DNA from: Notamacropus eugenii
Taxonomy: Eukaryota > Chordata > Mammalia > Diprotodontia > Macropodidae
Direction: 5' to 3'
Assembly: GCF_028372415.1 (NCBI RefSeq)
Contig: NC_092879.1
Span: 98,719,357-98,783,356, forward strand
Length of the DNA stretch: 64,000 bases
This document shows, piece after piece, positions 44,314-56,700 of the stretch (its first letter is position 1; each line of letters opens with the position of its first letter). Under the pieces are notes generated by a model, which saw nothing but the letters and a program-made list of their open reading frames with translations, was not told the DNA's origin and searched no databases. The position numbers and the translations under genes were made by a program.

Positions 44314-44993
44314 GGGGGGCGGAGCCAAGATGGCGGAGTAGAAAGACGCAAATACACATAGCTCCGAACCCACAACCCATACAACATCGGTATAAAGTAA
44401 CTCACGGCGAACTCTGGAGCAGTGAGGCCACAGAACAGTGGAGCGAAGAAGATTTCTGTTCCAGAGGGACCTGCAAACCTCTCGCAAAAGGTCCGTTGCG
44501 CTGCAGATGCGGAGCCCAGCCCAGACCTGCTGTGGCCACGGCACCAAGAGGAACAGACCCGAGCAGGCTTCAGGGACGGGATCTCCAGCAGCCGCACAAG
44601 TCCCTCCACCCACAGGTGACGGGGTTGGTGAGAGAGTCTCTTTGGCGGGTCGAGAGGGGAGTGGGGTGCCCCCATGGCTCGGGCCCCCTCGGGAGGCAGA
44701 AGCTGAGGGGCGGCGGCAGACCAGGGCTCCCTGGGGGGGGGAGGGGTAGGAGCCTGGATCCATTGTTGAAGGTCTGTGCATAAACCCCCTGAGGGAACTG
44801 AGCCTGAGAGGGGGCCCTGCCCAGACCTGAGCACCTGATCTTAATCTCACACTGAATAGCAGCCCTGCCCCCGCCAAAAGCCCTGAGGCTGGAAGCAGCA
44901 TTTGAATCTCAGACCCCAAACACTGGCTGGGAGGATCAGGAGGCGAGGTGGGTGTGAGGAGAATATTCAGAGGTCAAGTCACTGGCTGGGAAA

Positions 44994-46007
44994 ATGCCCA
45001 GAAAAGGGAAAAGAAATAAGACTATAGAAGGTTACTTTCTAGGTGAACAGGCATTTCCTCCCTGCCTTTCTGATGAGGAAGAACAATGCTTACCATCAGG
45101 CAAAGACACAGAAGGCAAGGCTTCTGTGTCCCAGCCCACCCAATGGGCTCAGGCCATGGAAGAGCTCAAAAAGAATTTTGAAAATCAAGTTAGAGAGGTG
45201 GAGGAAAAGCTGGGAAGAGAAATGAGAGACATGAAGTCAAAGCATGAACAGCAGGTCAGCTCCCTGCTAAAGGAGACCCAAAAAAATGTCGAAGAAAATA
45301 ACACCTTGAAAAATAGGCTAACTCAATTGGCAAAAGAGGTTCAAGAAGCCAATGAGGAGAAGAATGCTTTCAAAAGCAGAATTAGCCAAATGGAAAAGGA
45401 GATTCAAAAGCTCACTGAAGAAAATAGTTCTTTCAAAATTAGAATGGCACAGATGGAGTCTAAGGACTTTATGAGAAAGCAAGAAATCACAGAACAAAGC
45501 CAGAAGAATGGAAAAATGGAAGATAATGTGAAATATCTCATTGGAAAAACAACTGACCTGGAAAATAGATCCAGGAGAGACAATTTTAAAATTATGGGAC
45601 TACCTGAAAGCCATGATCAAAAAAAGAGCCTAGACATCATCTTTCATGAAATTATCAAGGAAAACTGCCCTAATATTCTAGAACCAGAGGGCAAAATAAG
45701 TCTTCAAGGAATCCACAGAACACCGCCTGAAAGAGATCCAAAAAGAGAAACTCCTAGGAACATTGTGGCCAAATTCCAGAGTTCCCTGGTCAAGGAGAAA
45801 ATATTGCAAGCAGCTAGAAAGAAACAATTCAAGTATAGTGGAAATACAATCAGGATAACACAAGATCTAGCAGCTTCTACATTAAGGGATCGAAGGGCAT
45901 GGAATAGGATATTCCAGAAGTCAAAGGAACTAGGACTAAAACCAAAAAATCACCTACCCAGCAAAACTGAGTATAATACTTCAGGGGAAAAATTGGTCTT
46001 TCAATGA
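44994..46007 (+). CDS. LINE-1 ORF1 protein (nucleic-acid-binding chaperone)
   Basis: The 337-residue frame is open from ATG to TGA. N-terminal region 1-50; long heptad-rich coiled coil about 52-185 (trimerisation); RRM-like domain starting at ENRSRRDNFKIMGLPE (about 190-205); RTPPERDPKRETPRNIVAKF near 242-261; C-terminal domain with ITQDLAASTLRDRRAW near 288-303. This is the ORF1p that coats L1 RNA. The last residues read GEKLVFQ then TGA, but the next frame over continues about 28 codons with ORF1-like text to a TGA at 46081-46083. The copy therefore probably carries a one-base indel near 45990 that trims the C-terminus. It is still recent, as over 1 kb has no other break. Confidence 0.88.
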   Translation: MPRKGKRNKTIEGYFLGEQAFPPCLSDEEEQCLPSGKDTEGKASVSQPTQWAQAMEELKKNFENQVREVEEKLGREMRDMKSKHEQQVSSLLKETQKNVEENNTLKNRLTQLAKEVQEANEEKNAFKSRISQMEKEIQKLTEENSSFKIRMAQMESKDFMRKQEITEQSQKNGKMEDNVKYLIGKTTDLENRSRRDNFKIMGLPESHDQKKSLDIIFHEIIKENCPNILEPEGKISLQGIHRTPPERDPKRETPRNIVAKFQSSLVKEKILQAARKKQFKYSGNTIRITQDLAASTLRDRRAWNRIFQKSKELGLKPKNHLPSKTEYNTSGEKLVFQ

Positions 46008-46199
46008 AATAGAGGACTTTCAAGCATTCTTGATGAAAAGACCAGAGCTGAAAAGAAAATTTGACTTTCAAACACAAGAATGAAGAGAAGCATGAAAAGG
46101 TAAACAGTAAAGAGAAGTCATAAGGGACTTATAAAAGTTGAAGTGTTTACATTCCTACATGGAAAGACAATATTTGTAACTCTTGAAACATTTCAGTAT

Positions 46200-46262
46200 C
46201 TGGGTACTGGGTGGGATTACACACACACATATGTACATACTCACACACACATAGAGACAGAG
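46200..46262. repeat. CA/CT-rich stretch inside the HAL1 3' region
   Basis: Interrupted (CA)n within the element's 3' UTR (ACACACACAT ... CACACACACATAG). Confidence 0.7.
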
Positions 46263-47086
46263 TGCACAGAGTGAATTGAAGAGGATGGGATCATATCTTA
46301 AAAAAATGAAATCAAGCAGTGAGAGAGAAATATATTGTGAGGAGAAAGGGAGAAATTGAATGGGGCAAATTATCTCTCATAAAAGAGGCAAGCAAAAGAC
46401 TCATTAGTGAAGGGATAAAGAGGGGAGGTGAGAGAAAAACATGAAGTCTACTCTCATCACATTCCACTAAAGGAAAGAATAAAATGCACACTCATTTTGG
46501 TACGAAAACCTATCTTACAATACAGGAAAGTGGGGGATAAGGGGATAAGCAGGGTGGGGGGAATGATAGAAGGGAGGGCATGGGGAGGAGGGAGCAATTT
46601 GAGGTCAACACTCATGGGGAGGGATAGGATCAAAAGAGAATAGAAGAAATGGGGGACAGGATAGGATGGAGGGAAATATAGTTAATCTTATACAACACAA
46701 CTATTATGGAAGTCATTTGCAAAACTACACAGATATGGCCTATATTGAATTGCTTGCCTTCCAAAGGGAAGAGGTGGAGAGGGAGGGAGGTAAAGAAGTT
46801 GGAACTCAAAATGTTAGGATCAACTGTCGAGTAATGTTCTTGACACTAGGAAACAAGAAATATAGGTAAAGGGGTATAGAAAGCTATCTGGCCCTACAGG
46901 ACAAAAGGGAAGACAGAGACAAGGGCAGAGAGGGATGATAGAAGAGAGAGCAGATTGATCACAGGGGCAATTAGAATGCTTGGTGTTTGGGGGGGGGAGG
47001 GGATAAAAGGGGAGAAAATTTGTAACCCAAAATTTTGTGAAAAAGAATGTTAAAAGTTAAATAAATAAATTTAATATATATATAAA

Positions 47087-47099
47087 AAAGAATACCTTA
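47087..47099 (+). repeat. Target-site duplication, right copy
   Basis: AAAGAATACCTTA, identical to 44301-44313. Confidence 0.9.
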
Positions 47100-47344
47100 A
47101 TGGCTGCCTCTCACTTCTCAGCCGCAAAGGGACCTGCCTGGTGGCAGCATTGTTTCCCAACACATACACACTCACATGTTACATAGGGCAGCCCTGCTGT
47201 CTCTGGAGTGTCTATCCTGACAGCTCCACTCAGGAACACAAACTGGAGGCCTGGGTTCTCCAGGTCTGCTACTGACTTTGGGTATCAAGCTGACGAACCA
47301 TATGTAGCATCTCCTTGATGGAAGGAATGGCAGAGGACATCTGG

Positions 47345-47605
47345 TCCCACCTCTGTTGGTGGCACAGTAGAGAGAGCACTGAACCTGGAGTTCTGAGTTC
47401 AGATTCAGTCCTAGACAATTCCTAGCTGTGTAACTCTGGGTAACTCTCTTAACTTCTGTCTACTTCAGTTTCCTTATCTGTAAAGTGGGTCTAGTAATAG
47501 CACCTACCTAACTCTAAGGGTTGTTGTGAGGATCAAATGAGATATCAAACAAACAGAACCGCTTAGCATGATATCTGGCACACAGTAAGTGCTTCACAAA
47601 TGCTT
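47345..47605 (+). repeat. MIR-derived SINE (Mon/Ther-like)
   Basis: 'tggtggcacagtagagagagcac ... cttcagtttccttatctgtaaagtgg ... gggttgttgtgaggatcaaatgagat ... cacagtaagtgcttcacaaatgc'. Confidence 0.7.
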
Positions 47606-47739
47606 ATTCTCTTCCCTAACTTCCCCCTCCCTCCAACAAGAAGATAAATTTAGGCTTCAGCAAGGGGGAGCCTACTGGCTTCCAAAGGCATCCTTTGCTT
47701 CCCTTTGGGACTGCTCTCATTGGTAGTAGTTTCCTCATT

Positions 47740-48000
47740 AAGCAGTTAGATGGTCCAGGGAATTGAGTGCTAGAATTAAAATAAGACTGAAGCATGAATC
47801 CTGTATCAGGCACTTCCTAACTGTATGACCCTGGGCAAGTAATTTAACCTCTGCCTCAGTTTCCTCATCTGTAAAATGGGCATGATAATAATAGCACGTA
47901 TTTCAAAGGGTGGTTCTGAGGATCAAATAAGAAAACATGTTAAGCTCCTTATCAACCTTATAATGCTAGGTAAACTGAGGGCAATTATTATTACCGTAAG
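47740..48000 (+). repeat. MIR-derived SINE
   Basis: 'tgtatgaccctgggcaagtaatttaacctctgcctcagtttcctcatctgtaaaatggg ... ggttctgaggatcaaataag'. Confidence 0.7.
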
Positions 48001-48066
48001 CCCAAATTTGCTTCCTGACCTCTTCTTTAGGGACTAAAGTAGAACCAAGTCTAATCTCTCTTCCAC

Positions 48067-48830
48067 TTGTTGTTCAGTCACTTCAGTTGTGTCCAACTCT
48101 CCGTGGCCTTGTTTGGGGTTTTCTTAGCAGAGATACTAAGGTACCAGACACTGAAGTCCTGGCTCGAGCTGAACTGCCAAGTATTCAAACTATGCTTCAG
48201 AGAGCACAACTTGGATGGGCTGGCCACGTTGTTCGAATGCCAAATGTACGGTTGCCAAAAAGACTATTTTATGGAGAACTCGCATGGGGCAGGCGATGAC
48301 ATGGTGGCCAGAAGAAACAATACAAGGACACTCTCAAGGTCTCTCTCAAGAACTTTGGATTTGACTGTGCAAAATGGGAGGCACTGGCACAGGAACGCTC
48401 AGCATGGCGTGCCCACATCAGAAAAGGTGCTGTGCTCTTTGAGCAAAGCAGAATCGAGACAGCACAAAGTAAACGCAGGATGCTCAGATTTGGGATATCC
48501 ACCCCAAATATTTACATGGACTATCTGTGCCCAGCTGGTGGTAGAGCATTCCCAGCTCGTATTGGTCTAATCAGTCACAGTCGGACACACTGAAACTGCA
48601 CTTTATCGTGGTGATGTCATTTTGGTCCTCTTCGAAGACAAAGGACAACAACCAGCAGAGATACTGGAGGGTTTGCCATTTTCTTTTCCAGCTCATTTTA
48701 CAAATGAGGAAACTGAGGCAAACAGGGTTTAGTGACTTACCCAAGATCACACAGCTAGTAAGTGGATATGGCTGGATTTGAACTCATGTCTTCTTGACTC
48801 TAGGTTTGGCACTCTACCCACTGCTCCCTA
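48067..48830 (+). repeat. Marsupial SINE split by an RTE insertion
   Basis: The left part (48067-48137) ends in the 'ggttttcttagcagagatact' section of the SINE. The right part (48654-48830) resumes with 'agcagagatactggagggtttgccatt ... gaggaaactgaggcaaacagggttt'. The duplicated word marks the insertion point. Confidence 0.8.
48138..48653 (+). mobile_element. 5'-truncated RTE-class LINE fragment (nested)
   Basis: Flanked by a perfect 12-base duplication AGCAGAGATACT (48126-48137 and 48654-48665). In broken frames it encodes the C-terminal tail of an RTE-type ORF2: QRAQLGWAGHVVRMPNVRLP, then a KDTLKVSLKNFGFD-like stretch. It ends CTTCGAAGACAAAGGACAAC, the typical RTE 3' tail. It is too short and frame-broken to act. 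Confidence 0.75.
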
Positions 48831-48966
48831 TTTAAGAGATTCTCAAATAATTGAACCTCCTCCCTCACACATACACTTTTCTAGACCAAACATTCCATAT
48901 TTTTCTTTCCCAGAACCCTCAAATGGCATGATGTCTAAGCCCTTCACCATTTTAGCTCCTTAAACA

Positions 48967-49088
<122 letters not shown>

Positions 49089-49616
49089 CCATTGAACTTA
49101 CTATTCATCTGGAATCTGAGCAGGCCGAAGAGAAGGGGCCAGTTGGTTGGACCATCTGTCTTCTGTTCCTGAGTCTGCAACAGAGGACACGCCCTATGTT
49201 GGCATTCACTTTCTTTGCTGTTACTGTATACTTTGGAAACCACTTGATCCTTGCTCATCCCCATTTGTATTCCACTCATCGTGTCAAGATCTCTTGGGTT
49301 CCTGACTCTGTCATCCTCCTGGCTTGGTGTCATCTACAAATGTAATGAACTGGCAGTCTATACTTTTACCCCAGTCACTGATAAAAGGGTTTGAAGCTGC
49401 TAAACCCAGAGCCCTGGGGCATTGCCCCTGGATACCTCTTCCAGTTTCAATTAGGTTTAAAGATTCACTAATCACTTGCTCTCACTAACCCTGCCCTGAG
49501 GTGCCCTCCCCTTAATGGGGCCCCTTAATGGAAGGCAGCCGGAAAAGCGTCGTTCAGCCTCCAGGAACCTTTCTCTCATCCCCCCAGGCAGGAGTCCTTT
49601 CTCCCCTAAACTCTCA

Positions 49617-49875
49617 CAATAATGATAATTCAGCTAGAGTACTCAGTTGCATCCAGTGCTCCAGGACTCCATGTGGGGTTTCCTTAGTAGAGACACTAGA
49701 GTGGTTTACCATTTTCTTCTCCAACTCATTTGACAGATAGGGAAGCTGAGGCAAACAGGGTGAAAGGACTTGCCCAGGGTCACCCAGCTAGGTAGTGTCT
49801 GAGCCTGGATTTAAACCCAGGTTTTCCTGACTTCAGGCCCTACACTTTATCCACTGAGACACCCAGATGCCCCAA
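49617..49875 (+). repeat. Marsupial SINE
   Basis: 'cagttgcatccagtgctccagg ... ggggtttccttagtagagacactagagtgg ... gggaagctgaggcaaacaggg ... gggtcacccagctagg'. Confidence 0.7.
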
Positions 49876-50159
49876 TAGAGTACTTTAAGACTTGCCAAAT
49901 AGTTTCTTCACAACCTCTGGGTACCAGTGTTGTTACCACCATTTTGCAGATTAAGACACTGAGCGGTAAGGAGCTGGAGGACAAGAAGAGAGACTGGGAC
50001 CCCTCCCCATCCCTCCTCCCACCCTGCCCACTGGCCTGAGCCTACCAGGGCTTCATAACAGGTAGAAAGGCCCTGGGGCCAAAGGCCATTACCCACCTCA
50101 TGGAGACACTTATGATACCGAGAACCACCTGCTGCCCTCTCAAAACAGCCAGTTCTGAG

Positions 50160-53100
50160 CAGAGGGCTGTGAGGTTGGGGAGGACTCTCTGCTGGTCATC
50201 TCCAACCTTTACCAGGGGTTATATAATGACACGGGATTCCCACTTCAGTATGGTGACCAGGGATTGTAAACTTTGCGTGGAATTTCCTGCTGTGTTGCAC
50301 TACGATATGGCCAGGGCTTGCAAACTGCTGGGATTCCCCTCTGGGCTGCCCAGGGCCCCCTCTTTGGCCAAGCGTTGTAAGCCGAAGGCAGGTTCCCTGC
50401 TGTGCTGCTAGGGGTAGGGGCCCAGGATTGGGCCAGCTGTGTAAACTTGGGTCAGATTCAGTCAGGTGTGTGTGGAACTCTCCCTGTGAAGCTTAGGATC
50501 CTCATTTTGGCCAGATATTAAAAGCTATGAGGGGCTCCCTGCTGTGCTACTGAGAGACCCTAACTTTAGTCAACAATCATAAGGGGTGTGTGTGTGTGTG
50601 TGTGCAGGACTGCTCGTTGCCTCTACATTCAATCAGACTAAAAGTTGTGTTCAGGGTGCTCCCCACTGGACTACTCGAGGCATCCCACCTCTCTGAAGGA
50701 TTGTGATCCATGTTGGGGGCCCCTGCTTTGATCTGGGATTGTAAACTATGGGACCACCCCCACTGTGAATGTCACATCCCCCTACTTCAGGCAATAGCTT
50801 TAATGTGTATGAGGGGGACTCCCTGCTGTGATGTTCATAGTTCCTCATCTTGGCAAGGAGTGGAAGCTGTTGGGCTTCCCCACTGTGACACTCAGTGCCT
50901 TTCCCCCGACTGTGGCCTGGTATTGTAAACTATGGGGAGACTCCCTGATGTGCTGAGGGCACCCAACCTATGTAAAGGACTGGAATCTGGAGGGAACTTC
51001 CTTCGGTGCTACTCAGGGAGCCCACTTTGGCCAGGGGCTGTAAACTGTGTACGGGGGACATCCCCCTGAGGTATCAGAAGACCCCACTTTGGTTAAGGGT
51101 TGAAGCTGCCAAGGTTCCCTATGGGGCTACTCAGGACTTTGGCTATGGGTCGCATGCTGACTGGGCACCCCAATGTGCTGTTTATTGTACCTTATTTGGC
51201 TGTTTGGGGACTCCACCATGTGCCCCTCAGGGCCCTCTATTTTAGACATAAGGGGACTTTTTCTGTGTTGCTCAGGGACCCTAACTCCAATGAATAGCTT
51301 TCAGCTGTGTGTGTTGGGGGGCCCTACTGTGCTGCTGTGAGGAGACTCCCTGTAGAGCTGCTAAGGGGCTCTAAGTTCAGGGAGAGGCTATAAGCTACTT
51401 TAATCCCGTTCAATGACCCCCTAACTATGGCCAGGGACTATATACTGAGTGGAGAATCTCTGCTGGGATACTCAGGGACCCCCATTTTGTCCAGGTGCTG
51501 TCTGCATAAGGGAGACTCCCATGTGTGCTGCTGAAGTAACCCTTACTATGGCCTGGGGCTGCTGTTGAGTGGATAATTTTCTGTTTTTCAGTGATTACTC
51601 ACGATGACCAGGAGCTGTCTTAGGAGGGAAATTGTGCACCCCCTTAGAGGGGAAACTCAGGGCACACCCCTCAGCCCCGCCCCCCCCAAAACTCTGAGCA
51701 GTGCTGATCAGGAATCTTCCATAATGACCAGGGGTTATCCGCTGAGGGAGGACTCCCTTCATATTTTCTTAGGAGTAACCCCCCATCCTGCGCTGCTCAG
51801 TTGACCCTCTTTTGGCTAAAAGCAGTATTTTCACTGAGGACCCCTTCTTGTGCTGCTGCAGCGCCCCCTACTGTGAACCAGAGCTGGAGTCCTAAGGCTA
51901 ACACCCTGCTCTGGAATCCCTACACCTCACCCCACTGTGAAACACAGAGGTCTTCCTGGGGAAGACTCCCTGCTGTTCTCATGGGGTACCTCCCACTATG
52001 ACCAATGGATTTTTAGGAAGAAGTATGCCTGACTCTGCAGGCAGGATTCCCCAGTGTGTTGCTCTGGGACCTTCTCTTTGGATGGGAGCTGTCAGTATGG
52101 AGGACTCCCTATGTGCAGCTTCGGGAACCGCTCCCCTCTTCCCCCATGAACCAGAACTGTCTTCCTTGGGAACATCTGCTGTTGTCTCCCTCGGGAAGAA
52201 AGATGTATGACTCTGTAGGTGGTACATTCAGCTGTGTCACTCTGGAATCCCCAATTGTGGATAAGAACTGCTTTAGCATGAAGGATATAGCGTGTAGCCC
52301 CTGTTGCCCAATGCCTTTTCCCTTGCGAGGACCCCCTGCTGTGTTCTTCAGAATCTTTCCCAGCTATGGACCAGAGCTGTCTTTGTAGGGAGAACTCCCT
52401 TCAGCGCTGCTCAGGAATCCTTCACAATGGTCCAGAGCTGCCTTCGTATAAAGGACTCCCCGCTGTGCTACTCAGGGCCCCTCCCCCCCACTGTGGATTA
52501 GACATATGTTCATAGGGAGAACCCCTTGGTGCGTACCTCAGGAAATTCTCCCCCCGCCAAAGGATTAGAGCTACTTTAGGAGGGAGACCACCGCCAAACT
52601 TTGCAGTTTAGAAAACGTCTCTTTCCCACTGTCGATTAGAGCTAGCTTATTAGGGAGAACCCCCGCTGTGCTGCTCAGGGACACCCCCCCACCCCACCCC
52701 ACTACGGATTAGCTTGTCTTAGTGTAGAGGACTCCCTGAGGTTCTACCCACTAGGATAGTGGGTAGGATCCTCCACTAGTTCCAGTGAATGTATTTTTAG
52801 GGAAGAATACACATGACTCTGTAGGCATGACGTCTGGCTGTGTTGTTCTGGAACCTCCAACAGTTGATGAGAACTGCCTTAGTATGGAGGATTCCCAGCT
52901 GTGCAGCCCGCTGTTGCCCAATGCTTTCTTCCTTGGGAGGACCTTAGAACCAGCTTAATACAGAGAACTCCTTGGTGTGTTATCCAGGAACCCCATGATA
53001 GAGACCAGAGCTGTGTTCATAAGGACTTCCTGCTTCAGGGTATATTCCCCCACATCCTGTGGATTAGTACTAGCTTAGTACAGATAACCCCTCTGCTGTG

Positions 53101-53700
53101 CTATTTCGGAACCCCGTAGGAAGGAACAGAGCTACTTTAATAGGAAGGACTCCCTTCAGCGCTGCTCAGGAACTACACACAGTGAGCCAGAACTGTCTTC
53201 ATAAGGATTCCCCTCTGCTGTGCTGCTCAGGAACCCCAAATTCTGTGTTAGACCTAGCTTAGTAGACAAAACTCCCTTACTGTGCAGCTCAGGCACCCTC
53301 TCCGCCAACTGTGGATTAGAATTACTTAGTAGGGAGAACCCCTGTTCAGGGACCCCCTCCCCAACTCTGGACCAGAGTTGCCTTTGTAAGGAGGACTCCC
53401 TTCAGCACTGCTCAGGAACCACACACAATGGATCAGGGCTCCCTTTATAGCCTCCCTGCTGTGCTGCTCATGGTTCTCGTATTTGTAGGGAGAACCCTTT
53501 CATCTGCAGCTCAGGAAACCTCTCCTCTCCCCCTCCCTTGGGAGGATCCTCTGCTATGCTCCTCAGGGTCTCCCCATACCAGGTACCAGAGAGGTCTTTG
53601 TAGGGCTAATCCCTCGATGTGCAGCTCGGTAACCACTCACAAAGGACCAGATTAGTAGGGACAACTCCCTGTTGAGCGTCTAAGGTACCCAACCCCCCTC
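50160..53700 (+). repeat. Degenerate ~60-bp satellite array, 3.5 kb
   Basis: About 55-60 diverged units. Each has a GACTCCCTGCTGTGCTGCTC word, then AGGGACCCC, then a CTTTGGCCAGGGGTTGTAAA-type word. Typical unit starts 58-64 bases apart can be seen near 50335, 50393, 50475, 50535, and 50817, 50875, 50939, 50997. From about 51.7 kb the units shift to a second subtype (CAGAGCTGTCTTAGTAGGGA). No array-wide reading frame is kept. A related short block lies at 21945-22270. Confidence 0.85.
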
Positions 53701-56700
53701 CCCCCATAGCCAGTGGATGTAGGCTCACTCTGGCTGTGTCCCGATACCTCCCTCACCAGCCCTAGGACTCAACAGGATGCAGAACCTCCCTCCACTGGCA
53801 ATAGAAAGCCCAGGAAGATGCCCATTCTCCAGGCTCTGCTTCCTTCAGTAGCCCACAGGCTCTATCCATCCCTCCAAGAAACCAGTCAACTGGCTTCCCT
53901 TCACTAACTCACTGTCACCCAAAACTTCTGAGGCCCAACCTGGGCAATAGAAGGAGTAATAGGACAGACCTGAGGATAGAAAGAGAAGAAGCCCATTAGA
54001 AGAGCTCATAGGGGTCTAGCCCTCTTCCACAAGGAACCTTGCTCTATTTCCACCCAGGCCTGGAGGACAGAGAGCCACAGTGGTTGGGAGCTTGGAAACT
54101 GGCTGCTGTTTCTGTTACCTTACTGGGGGACAGTTAGTTTGGGTCTTCCCCTCTGTGTCAATTGAGGAATAGCAGGCCAGATAACCCTAAGGTCCCTTCT
54201 GGCTCCAAATGTTTAGGATTTGGTGAAGTCACTAGCCCCAGTCCCTGGCTTGTACTTTTAAACTTAAAAGGGATTCCTGAAAGTACCTGTTAGGTTTTCA
54301 TAGCCCGGAAAAGGGCTCTCTCTCTTTGCAGCATACCCCATTCAGGGAGTCATTGACTGACACTGATTGACACTCACATTGTTTGGAATGCTTGCTTCAT
54401 TCTCTGATGGTCACTCAACTCCATCCAAACACTGGAAATCCTGCCTTTCACTTGGGCATTTGCAGTTTAACACAGATGCCTCCAGCTCACCTCTAAGGCC
54501 ATAGTCCCCTTTTGGGGGAGATGGCACTTGACCCCACTTCTACTTTCTTCTCTCTGCCTGGACTGTATAGCAGCATGGCCCACCCTCTCCCCTCTCTTGT
54601 TCTCATACTAAAGTGCATTGTCCTCTTGTTTGCTTCCCAACCTGGTTTTGGGCGTTGATCCTGGCAGCTCCCCAGATGCTTTTCCCTTTAGGAAGTCTAG
54701 CAAGCTTCCTGCATTGAGCAATAGCCAGCCCCAGGCTTCCTTGTCACTTCTCTTCCAACATACACACCAACTTGTCTAAGTCTCCTCTGTGAGAACCACA
54801 CTCCTTTCTCCAATGCTGGTGCCAGACTCACAGTACAAGATGGGCACACACAGCTGTCTGGAACACTGGCTCTGCTAGCGGTGCATTGGACAGAGTCCCC
54901 CAAATCTGGAGGACCTGGGGTCAAATATCACCTCTATCACTTACTGCCTGTGTAATCTTGGACCAGTCACTTACTTTTCTGGGCCTCAGTTTCCCCATCT
55001 GTAAAATGGTAGTGGGAGAAGGGGGGGTTAGACCTCTCAGGTCCCCTCCATCTCTAACCCTATGTTCCATAGTACTAGGTGTCAAAAGAGAGGAGAAAGC
55101 CTTGGTATTGTCTTGATTCTGACTCATTTACTTAGTTCTTGAAAATCTAAATCCTTTCATAGATTCTTTGACCTGGAGGGGACAACAGATTACCTCATCT
55201 AAACCCCTCCCAGGCTCAGAGAAGGCAGTACCTGGCCCGTGGGCACAGCCAGGAGGAGGCAGAGAGAACTTAGCTCCAAGTCCTTTGCTCTTGCCCTCTC
55301 TCCAGGGACTAATGGGAGCGGGGGAGATGTGAGTAGGCAGGCCTATGAGAGGGCTGGGCTTGGAGCCACTTCTACCTGGGAGACTGGGCTCAAGAACCCT
55401 CCTCTCGGTGCCTCAGTTTCCTTCTCTCTACAATGATGGGATTGAACTGAGTGACCTCCAAGATCCCTTTCAGGGGATCAATGGTGGGCCTATGATCCTA
55501 AGTCCTACGAAAACAGAACCAGAAGCTAACGATACAAGGCAGTATTGAGAGAGACCAGCTGTGGGCAGGGGCAGGCCAGACTGCTCCCCAAGAGCAGAGG
55601 CTGCTTCCTTGTTCTCTCTTTGTTTTAGTGCTCTGGCACAGTGCTTGGAATACAGTGGGCAGTGCTTGCTGCCTGAGATGTCCCAAAGTGCCAAATGTCA
55701 TCACTCTCATTTGAACCTCCCAGTAATCTTGTGAAGGGGGGGATTCAAGTATTACGAACCCCATTTTACAGATGAAGTAGAAGGAAGTGACTTGTCTAAG
55801 TCAGAGCTAAGAAGTGACTCAAGTTGGACAGGCACCAACCCCCTCCCCCCCCCCAATCTTCTACTGCCTCAGTTTGGGAAATTTACTCCCAAGGAAATAA
55901 CCCCAAAGGAAAAAAAAGCATAGCCTACAACCAGGGCAATCCCCTCACTCTAACCAATTGTAGTTATTAAATGCCTGCTGTATACAGAACATCTAAGAGC
56001 ACAGTGTCTGCCATGCATACTGCTGCTCTCTCCCTTCCTCCTGGACTGCCTCATCAGAAAGGAAGTGGCTCTGAGTTCTAGAGCTGGAAGGGACCTCAGG
56101 GTCATTTCACAGAGAAGGAAAATGAGGCAGCCCTGAGAGGTTAGATGATCCACCTCACTTTACACAGTAGATAAAGTTAGAGAATTTAGAGTTGAAAGGG
56201 ACAGATGAGGAAACTGAGGTCCAAGGAAGCATAGTGACTTGCCAAGTAGCAAAACCTGTGACCAGTGACTCCGCTCCATTGGTTCTTGTCATGACACCAA
56301 ATTGGAATTAGGGGTGTGAGAACAGACCCGGTGATGGGTGGCTTGTCATCCAAGGCCTGGATGGCATGGTGATGGTGAGTCGATGTATCTAGAGAGGCGT
56401 GGAGGGCCCATGATTATTTCCTAGAGCATCTGCAGGGGTGAAATAGACAAAGACAAAACTGACAGTTGGTTGTGTGTTCAAACTTCTCTGCCTGCCATTC
56501 AAGGTCTTTCATTTCCAGTGCTCCATGCACAGCAGGCTCCAGACCACCTGGGCTGTTCTCTGCCCCTCCAAATATTGTCTGTCCTTTCCCTCCTTGGTGC
56601 ATTTGTTCATACTATGGGCCTGGGATGCCCTCCTTCCCTCTCTTTGTCACCCATCCTTGAAGCTGAACTCCAATACAGTGTCCTCCATGAAGTGTCCCCT

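Larger units (their letters stand above)
44314..47086 (+). mobile_element. Full-length HAL1-type (ORF1-only) LINE-1 element
   Basis: The element begins GGGGGGCGGAGCCAAGATGG, an L1 5' end with the CAAGATGGC word that binds YY1 in L1 promoters. After about 680 bases of 5' UTR comes one long ORF1. There is no ORF2: ORF1 is followed directly by about 1.07 kb of A-rich 3' sequence ending in TA/A repeats. It is flanked by perfect 13-base direct repeats AAAGAATACCTTA at 44301-44313 and 47087-47099, so the copy is complete and the ORF2-less structure is the inserted form rather than later deletion. This matches the half-L1 (HAL1) design, mobilised in trans by L1 ORF2p. Confidence 0.85.

Noticed and set aside
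44241-44834. Long antisense frames over the HAL1 5' region
   Set aside because: They cross the insertion boundary of a recent element and lie in its CpG-rich 5' UTR.
48067-48570. 167-codon plus-strand frame
   Set aside because: It runs from SINE into an RTE fragment in a mixed frame; it is a by-product of the nested insertion.
50160-53700. Possible CRISPR-like or coding repeat array
   Set aside because: Units are diverged, contiguous and vary in length without spacers; no frame is kept. It is a tandem satellite in a vertebrate genome.
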